From: Microbacterium testaceum
GTDB taxonomy: Bacteria > Actinomycetota > Actinomycetes > Actinomycetales > Microbacteriaceae
Assembly: GCF_001476285.1 (NCBI RefSeq)
Contig: NZ_LDRU01000084.1
Span: 1-32,655, forward strand
Direction of reading: 5' to 3'
DNA length: 32,655 bases
Part shown: piece by piece, positions 30,884 to 32,655 of the stretch
How the letters are laid out: every line of letters begins with the position of its first letter
How positions within the stretch are numbered: position 1 is the stretch's first letter
Made by a program: the position numbers and the translations under genes
The notes under the pieces: generated by a model
Told to the model about the DNA's origin: nothing
Database searches by the model: none
What the model saw: only the letters and a program-made list of their open reading frames with translations

Positions 30884-32314
30884 TCAGGGGTGGTACGAGG
30901 CTCCGTGGTGGAACTCTGGCGGCTCGGTCGCGTCGTCACCACCGGTCCGCGCCCCGAGCAGCAGTCGCGTGAGAGCGGCACCCGACGACAGCAGATCGTC
31001 CAGGGCCGTCTCCAGGTCGGCGTCGGTGACCGCGGTGCCGTCCCCGCGGACCGCGGCGAGGAGGACCGTTCGGCGGATCAGCTCCTTCGCGAACGACCCC
31101 GTGGTTCCCTCGGCGCGGGCGGCGGCGGCATCCAGTGCGTCATCCGACAGGGGGAGGTTCGCGGCGTAGCGACGGAAGAGCCGGCGTCGCGCGTCCGGTC
31201 CCGGAAGGGGGATCTCGACGCCGAGGTCGACGCGGCCGGGCCGGGCGGCCAGTGCCTCTTCGAGGATGTGCACGTGGTTGGTCGTCATGACGAACGCGAC
31301 GTCGGCGTCCCCCTCGAGGCCGTCCAGCGCGTCGAGCACCTCGAAGAGGATCGGTTGCGGCGAGTACCCGCGATCGGCGGCGACGAGGTCGATGTCCTCC
31401 AGCACGACGAGCGACGGCGGGAAGGTCCGGGCGATCTCGGCCGCCGCCGCGATGAAACGGATGCTCGAGCCGGTCAGGACGACCGCCGTGGTCTCGGGGG
31501 TCCGGGACAGGAGGTGTCGAACGGTCAGGGTCTTGCCGGTTCCGGGTGGGCCGTAGAGGAGGACGCCGCGCTTGAGGTGCTGTCCCGCCGTGCGAAGGGC
31601 CTCACGGTGCTCGCCGACGCCGACCACGTGCTCGACCACCCGCTCGAGGACCCCCTCCTCGAGCACGATGTCGTCGGCGTGCACGTCGGGACGCTCGAGA
31701 AACGTCGCGCCCGCGTCGTGGCCGTACTCCGTCGGCACGAACGACAGCACCCGCCCCTTCAGGACGCTGCGCTCGACCATCAGGCGTCGCAGCTCGGCGA
31801 TCAGCGAGGTCGCGGCATCCTGATCCGCACTCAGCACCTCGAGGCGGGCCGTCTGCTCGCCGTGGCGGGGTGAGGCACCGCGTTGGACGATCACGATCGG
31901 GTGTCCCGCGAACGACAGCAGGCGCACGCCGAAGGCCACCACGCGACGCTCGGTGTGCGGTCCGGTCGCCCGCATCTCGTACGACACCGGCCCGGGGGCG
32001 AAGCGGGTGTGCGCGTTGGCGATCAGGTCGGCGACGGAGGAGTGCAGACGCTGCTCTCCGCCGGTGACGCCCAGGAGGGTTCCCCCACCTGTGGTCGTCA
32101 GTTCGTCGAGGGCGATGTCGGCGTCAACCAGCCGGTGGGGCGGGACGGTCTCGGTCAGGACGGGAACGGACGCGGCGTCCACGCCCAGGTGCTCGCTGAG
32201 CGCGACACCCAGGGGCGTGCGTTCGCCGGCGGCTTCGGTGGCGGCGAGTCGTTCGACGTGCTTCAGGTAGCTCCGGACAGCCCGCATGAGGTCGCGATCG
32301 TCGTCGTCGAGCAT
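30884..32314 (-). CDS. AAA family ATPase (Cdc48/FtsH-like module)
   Basis: A 476-residue cytosolic ATPase without membrane segments or protease domain. The N-terminal 235 residues form an unidentified substrate or adaptor domain. The AAA module follows: Walker A GPPGTGKT at 255-262, Walker B LVVLEDID ending near 309, sensor 1 MTTNH near 343-347, and ARPGRVD at 357-363 with the second-region arginines. The C-terminal helical lid runs to about 450, then a short His-rich tail (EFHHGASYHP). Probably a hexameric remodelling machine with unknown target. ATG has GAGAGGAG upstream; divergent from the gene at 32450. Confidence 0.88.
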   Translation of the reverse strand: MLDDDDRDLMRAVRSYLKHVERLAATEAAGERTPLGVALSEHLGVDAASVPVLTETVPPHRLVDADIALDELTTTGGGTLLGVTGGEQRLHSSVADLIANAHTRFAPGPVSYEMRATGPHTERRVVAFGVRLLSFAGHPIVIVQRGASPRHGEQTARLEVLSADQDAATSLIAELRRLMVERSVLKGRVLSFVPTEYGHDAGATFLERPDVHADDIVLEEGVLERVVEHVVGVGEHREALRTAGQHLKRGVLLYGPPGTGKTLTVRHLLSRTPETTAVVLTGSSIRFIAAAAEIARTFPPSLVVLEDIDLVAADRGYSPQPILFEVLDALDGLEGDADVAFVMTTNHVHILEEALAARPGRVDLGVEIPLPGPDARRRLFRRYAANLPLSDDALDAAAARAEGTTGSFAKELIRRTVLLAAVRGDGTAVTDADLETALDDLLSSGAALTRLLLGARTGGDDATEPPEFHHGASYHP

Positions 32315-32436
32315 GGGTGCTCCTCTCCCTCGGATCGGGACACGGTCTTCCCAGCGTGCCCTCGCCCTCGTCAGGTCGCAACCGAGGATTCACCGAGCGA
32401 GCCCCCGCCCGGGTCGACCCGGGTGAGCGCTCGGGG

Positions 32437-32449
32437 GACAATGGGGTGA
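32437..32449 (+). promoter_or_regulatory. putative leaderless promoter (-10) of the window-edge gene
   Basis: GACAAT (32437-32442) lies 7 nt before ATG 32450, the same geometry as at purM and both fluC genes. No ribosome-binding site lies between. Confidence 0.35.
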
Positions 32450-32655
32450 ATGAGCTCCTCTGATCCGACGTTCCCGACCCGTCGCGCCGCGCGCGCGGAG
32501 GCCGAACGTCGGGCGACGGCGGCCATCCCGATCGCCGGCGCCGAATCCGGCCCCCGCCGGTCCACCTTCGAGGAGCACGTCCCCGCCGAGCAGCCCCTCA
32601 CGCGACGTGCGAGGCGTGACGGCGAGAGCCCGCGCACGGCGCTCGGCGCGCTCCT
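32450..32655 (+). CDS. unidentified protein, 5' part only
   Basis: The first 68 codons are open to the window edge: MSSSDPTFPTRRAARAEAER, then an Ala/Arg/Glu/Pro-rich stretch including STFEEHVPAEQPLTRRARR. This is the disordered, basic cytoplasmic head often seen before a membrane anchor in actinobacterial cell-wall proteins, for example M23-type peptidases, but the diagnostic part lies outside the window and no family can be named. Codon bias is that of a real gene, and the opposite-strand frames here are shadows. Confidence 0.65.
   Translation, partial: MSSSDPTFPTRRAARAEAERRATAAIPIAGAESGPRRSTFEEHVPAEQPLTRRARRDGESPRTALGAL

Overview
The window looks like chromosome of a high-GC actinobacterium, most likely Microbacteriaceae and close to Microbacterium. 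This rests on strong GC bias in third codon positions, frequent GTG starts, 1-4 bp stop/start overlaps, leaderless-looking promoters, a DUF3073 protein, an Rv2578c-type radical SAM protein, a DUF4097/PadR pair and a very frequent GGATGCC/GGCATCC heptamer. No tRNA, rRNA, CRISPR array, transposase or phage gene was seen. The genus is inference; no database was searched.

Layout. 1-3.9 kb: purM, purF and an overlapping CynX-type MFS permease, read rightwards as the end of a purine operon. 3.9-6.3 kb: DUF3073, a universal stress protein, and a leftward DUF4097-padR operon whose promoter carries two ATATATC operator-like elements. 6.5-8.2 kb: a 54-residue membrane protein, then a Rho-N-like small protein coupled to a type IB topoisomerase. 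8.2-9.7 kb: a leftward minimal substrate-binding lipoprotein translationally coupled to a CDF cation transporter. 9.9-20.2 kb: two fluoride-channel genes (fluC/crcB) separated by about 9.5 kb of catabolic genes.

The catabolic block holds a PfkB kinase-class II aldolase-aldehyde dehydrogenase operon; a leftward esterase-GPH-type MFS operon; a TetR regulator divergent from an operon of amine oxidase, SRPBCC protein and a second esterase; and a 74-residue protein of unknown function. The plausible logic is uptake, de-esterification or amine oxidation, phosphorylation, retro-aldol cleavage and aldehyde oxidation of one unidentified compound. A shared near-palindrome with core GTAC-N4-GTGC is found at four intergenic places: before the kinase operon, twice before the esterase-MFS operon, and before the 74-residue gene. 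This looks like one regulon and is the most interesting signal in the window.

20.3-32.7 kb: a large RND exporter behind a 20-bp palindrome; a convergent DUF998-like membrane protein whose frame runs into the RND gene; a leftward operon of an ABM-domain membrane protein and an aldose epimerase, closed by a strong terminator; a DEAD-box helicase with a long Arg-rich repeat tail at its N-terminus; an Rv2578c-type radical SAM protein; a five-TM membrane protein; an AAA ATPase; and the first 68 codons of a gene cut by the window edge. All family assignments come from reading motifs by eye.
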